Assembly: GCA_031261145.1 (NCBI GenBank)
Contig: JAISJX010000177.1
Location: 1-6,916, forward strand
Origin: Tannerella sp.
GTDB lineage: Bacteria > Bacteroidota > Bacteroidia > Bacteroidales > Tannerellaceae
Direction of reading: 5' to 3'
DNA: 6,916 nucleotides
Below, one piece after another: positions 5,148 through 6,916 of this stretch. The translations under genes were made by a program, and so were the position numbers. How positions within the stretch are numbered: the stretch's first letter is position 1; every line of letters begins with the position of its first letter. Below the pieces are notes generated by a model. That model saw only the letters and a list, made by a program, of their open reading frames with translations. It did no database searches and was not told where the DNA came from.

Positions 5148-6572
5148 ATGAATCATTACATAAAAATCAGCTCAAATATGGCACGGAAAATACAAAAACA
5201 GGCGTTTCTTTTGATACTTTGCAGCCTCTTTTCAGGACAGATGGCAGCACAACAAAGCGATTGGCAATTGCTTATCGATCAGAAACAATATTCAGCCGTC
5301 ATCACTCGTGCGGCCAATCTGCAAACAGCCGATTCTGCCGATTTCAATATAATGTATGCTGTCGCTCAGGCGTATGAAGGTTTGTTGAAATACCGCGACG
5401 CTTACCGTTGCTATCAGTATTGCCTTGCCATCGACCCTACGCAGACTTCCCTGATGAATACCATCGCACGCATGGCCGCCAATATCGGAAAGACGAAGGA
5501 AGCCGAATATTTTTTCCAACAGGTTTTGAGCCGTGACAGTACCGATTTCTACGCCAATTACCAGTTGGCGCGCCTCTATTCCCAATTGGGCGAAGACGAT
5601 AAGGCGATCAGCTATTACGAGCGTTTATTGGAACAAGACCCGGATAATCCGGTGTTATTACGCGCTTTGGGTGAATGTTTCAGCCGGTTCAAAGAGCTTG
5701 GGATTGCCGCGATGTATTACCGGCAAGCGTTCCAAAACAATAAAGAGAATGTGTCGTTGGCTTCCACGCTGGTCAATACATTGCTTCAAACCAACCGGAT
5801 GGACGAGGCGCTGGCGGCTTGTGATACCGCCCTGATATACAATCCCGGGAACCAGTTATTGCTCCGGAACAAAGGGGCAGCCCTTTTTGGCTCCAAGCGT
5901 TATGAGCAAGCCGACAGTTTGTATTCCATCCTGCTTGCACAAAACGATTCGTCTTACCTGACGATTAAATATGCCGGCTGTTCCAAATATTATGCACAGA
6001 AATATATGGATGCTATTGAATTGTTGGAACTTGCATACATCCGCGAACCTGCCGCCATTGATGTATGTTTGATATTGGGAGCAAGCCTGGGGCTTACCTA
6101 CGACAAGAAAAGGGCTTACAAACTGTTCGATCAGGCCGAAGCCCTGATGCAACCCGATACGGCATTCGTCTATATGCTAAAGTTGGGCAGGGCGGATACG
6201 TACGCCCGCGACAACCGGTCAGATGAGGCTTCTTCGCTCTATTATTCTTTATGGAAAGAGAACCGTCGCATGGATTTATTGGCGCGCATTTGGGCTAATT
6301 ACGGAACAACCGGCGATATCAGGAATACAGAGGACGAGACTGTACGTCAGCGGACGCTGTTTATTGATGTACTGATGGCGATGGAATGCCTGAAAAGCGG
6401 TAAAAACGAGGAAATTGCTCATTATACCCGGCATCGTTTGGAAGTATTCAGGGAAGACATGTTTTTCCGTAGCCTGAAAGAATATACGATGCTTGACCCC
6501 GATAATAAAAAAAGCGTTATCTCTATTGATAAATTGCAGGATATTATCGACAGGTTGCCGGAAAAGAATTGA
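5148..6572 (+). CDS. Secreted tetratricopeptide-repeat protein of unknown function
   Basis: This protein has 474 residues from ATG 5148. An N-terminal signal peptide is visible: a basic segment (ARKIQKQ), a hydrophobic core (AFLLILCSLF) and a small-residue cleavage region (QMAAQ). The mature protein is therefore exported to the periplasm, or the outer-membrane side if it has a partner. Eight consecutive 34-residue TPR units run without gaps (nucleotides 5343-6158), each with the usual A/G-Y-A-P-type spacing, for example the unit ending AISYYERLLEQDPDN. A ninth, slightly longer unit follows (from 6159), then a helical C-terminal segment with no recognised domain. No catalytic motif is seen, so it is probably a protein-interaction scaffold. 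The start could also be ATG 5178, which gives a more classical short signal peptide; GTG 5121 lies in the promoter. It has its own promoter and nothing links it to arginine synthesis. Confidence 0.85.
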   Translation: MNHYIKISSNMARKIQKQAFLLILCSLFSGQMAAQQSDWQLLIDQKQYSAVITRAANLQTADSADFNIMYAVAQAYEGLLKYRDAYRCYQYCLAIDPTQTSLMNTIARMAANIGKTKEAEYFFQQVLSRDSTDFYANYQLARLYSQLGEDDKAISYYERLLEQDPDNPVLLRALGECFSRFKELGIAAMYYRQAFQNNKENVSLASTLVNTLLQTNRMDEALAACDTALIYNPGNQLLLRNKGAALFGSKRYEQADSLYSILLAQNDSSYLTIKYAGCSKYYAQKYMDAIELLELAYIREPAAIDVCLILGASLGLTYDKKRAYKLFDQAEALMQPDTAFVYMLKLGRADTYARDNRSDEASSLYYSLWKENRRMDLLARIWANYGTTGDIRNTEDETVRQRTLFIDVLMAMECLKSGKNEEIAHYTRHRLEVFREDMFFRSLKEYTMLDPDNKKSVISIDKLQDIIDRLPEKN

Positions 6573-6589
6573 ATAAACATCCATTGACC

Positions 6590-6619
6590 GGATTGCTTCG
6601 CTATTGCTCGCAAGGACGA
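6590..6619. repeat. Dispersed REP-like palindromic element
   Basis: GGATTGCTTCGCTATTGC followed by TCGCAAGGACG closely resembles a short intergenic repeat I recall from many bacterial genomes, including Bacteroidales (on the other strand CGTCATTGCGAG then GCGAAGCAATCC). The ends pair imperfectly (TTGC with GCAA). It lies 17 bases after the TPR stop codon and could act as a transcript 3' end or mark a past rearrangement. Only one copy is in this window, so repetitiveness is inferred. Confidence 0.5.
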
Positions 6620-6650
6620 TTACACGGGATTGTAAATCAATGTCATCAAT

Positions 6651-6752
6651 TTAAGGCCAACGGTCTTTCAGCCTTAATTTCTTTATTGCCCAAGATTCAT
6701 TTTTTTTGCATCCGGCAATGAGGCGTTGTTCTTCCAGCGTTAAAACACTCAT
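6651..6752 (-). pseudogene. N-terminal remnant of an ECF-type RNA polymerase sigma factor gene
   Basis: A 33-codon frame reads from ATG at 6752 down to the stop at 6651. Its first 26 residues look like the start of Bacteroidetes ECF sigma-70 factors: MSVLTLEEQRLIAGCKKNES, then a WAIKKL stretch where family members read similarly before the region-2 helices. After that the similarity ends (RLKDRWP, stop). Sigma regions 2 and 4 are missing, and I find no continuation in other frames toward 6590. It cannot encode a working sigma factor, so I call it a truncated remnant. The dispersed-repeat-like element lies just beyond the break. It remains possible that this is a real small protein that only resembles the family. 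Confidence 0.55.
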
Positions 6753-6761
6753 TTATGATAA

Positions 6762-6785
6762 GACGGAAAAAGCGCTTAAAACGTT
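6762..6785 (-). promoter_or_regulatory. ECF-type promoter upstream of the sigma remnant
   Basis: On the minus strand an AAC motif (6785-6783, within ACAACGTTTT) is followed after 17 bases by CGTC (6765-6762, within CCGTCTTAT). AAC at -35 and CGT at -10 with about 16-17 bases between are the hallmark of ECF sigma promoters, which often autoregulate. The -10 lies only nine bases before the ATG at 6752, implying a very short leader. Confidence 0.45.
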
Positions 6786-6827
6786 GTAAGGAGAAAAATA
6801 TTTTTGGGAAATTTAACCGATGCCGAT

Positions 6828-6877
6828 AAAAAAAGCCTCATTTAATTCGCTAAAACAAGCTAAATTAAATGAGGCTT
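6828..6877 (-). terminator. Intrinsic terminator of the tRNA gene
   Basis: A perfect 15-bp stem pairs 6833-6847 with 6863-6877 (AAGCCTCATTTAATT and its reverse complement) around a 15-base loop. Read on the minus strand, the GC-richer base of the stem runs into TTTTTTT (6834-6828). It begins two bases after the tRNA 3' end. On the plus strand the stem is preceded by A7 and has no T tract after it, so it serves the minus-strand tRNA. Confidence 0.88.
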
Positions 6878-6879
6878 AG

Positions 6880-6916
6880 TCGGGGTGAGACGACTCGAAC
6901 GTCCGACCTCCACGTC
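6880..6916 (-). tRNA. tRNA, 3' part only, probably tRNA-Pro
   Basis: On the minus strand the window edge cuts into a tRNA. Visible parts are the anticodon-loop end (G37, A38), the anticodon-stem 3' strand CGTGG, a five-base variable loop AGGTC, a T-arm with stem GGACG/CGTCT and loop TTCGAGT, the acceptor 3' strand CACCCCG and discriminator A73. CCA is not encoded. The acceptor implies a C1-G72 pair with A73, and G37/A38 are usual for proline tRNAs, so tRNA-Pro is the best guess. The anticodon lies outside the window, so the identity cannot be read directly. Confidence 0.85.

Noticed and set aside
1..6916. CRISPR array, insertion sequence or toxin-antitoxin module
   Set aside because: No regularly spaced repeats, transposase motifs or paired small genes were seen on either strand.

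Overview
This window is a chromosomal stretch from a member of the Bacteroidales (Bacteroidetes). Three observations support this. The ArgC, ArgD, ArgG and ArgR proteins read like the Bacteroides/Parabacteroides versions, for example the ArgC C-terminus with its LLKGASGQAVHNMNLMFN motif. The gene order argR - GNAT acyltransferase - argG - argC - argD matches what I recall from Bacteroides. Intergenic regions carry Bacteroidetes-type -7 boxes (TAnnTTTG) and no clear Shine-Dalgarno sequences. I cannot name the genus.

Layout. Positions 1-332 are non-coding and AT-rich, with an orphan promoter-like site, a GC-rich palindrome and the argR promoter. Positions 333-5020 hold five same-strand arginine genes: the repressor argR (333-779), a GNAT-type N-acylglutamate synthase candidate (792-1535), argG (1583-2782), argC (2844-3812) and argD (3881-5020). 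A likely terminator follows, then a perfect 18-bp inverted repeat (5066-5115) that runs into the promoter of a secreted tetratricopeptide-repeat protein (5148-6572). The last 340 bases are mostly debris and RNA features. They contain a dispersed-repeat-like element, the N-terminal stub of an ECF sigma factor gene on the minus strand with an ECF-type promoter still visible, and the 3' part of a minus-strand tRNA (probably tRNA-Pro) with its intrinsic terminator.

How it works together. The acyltransferase would make N-acylglutamate. In Bacteroides the acyl group is succinyl rather than acetyl for the later steps. ArgC reduces the acyl-glutamyl phosphate, ArgD transaminates the semialdehyde to acylornithine, and ArgG joins citrulline to aspartate near the end of the pathway. 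ArgB, the transcarbamylase and ArgH are not in the window. ArgR is the arginine-sensing repressor. Two ARG-box-like sites, before argR and before argG, suggest autoregulation and control of the operon. The TPR protein and the tail region appear unrelated to arginine synthesis.

I see no wholly new system. The points most worth a second look are the four-copy octapeptide tail and cysteine cluster of the acyltransferase, the perfect inverted repeat before the TPR gene, and the decayed sigma factor gene with its preserved promoter.
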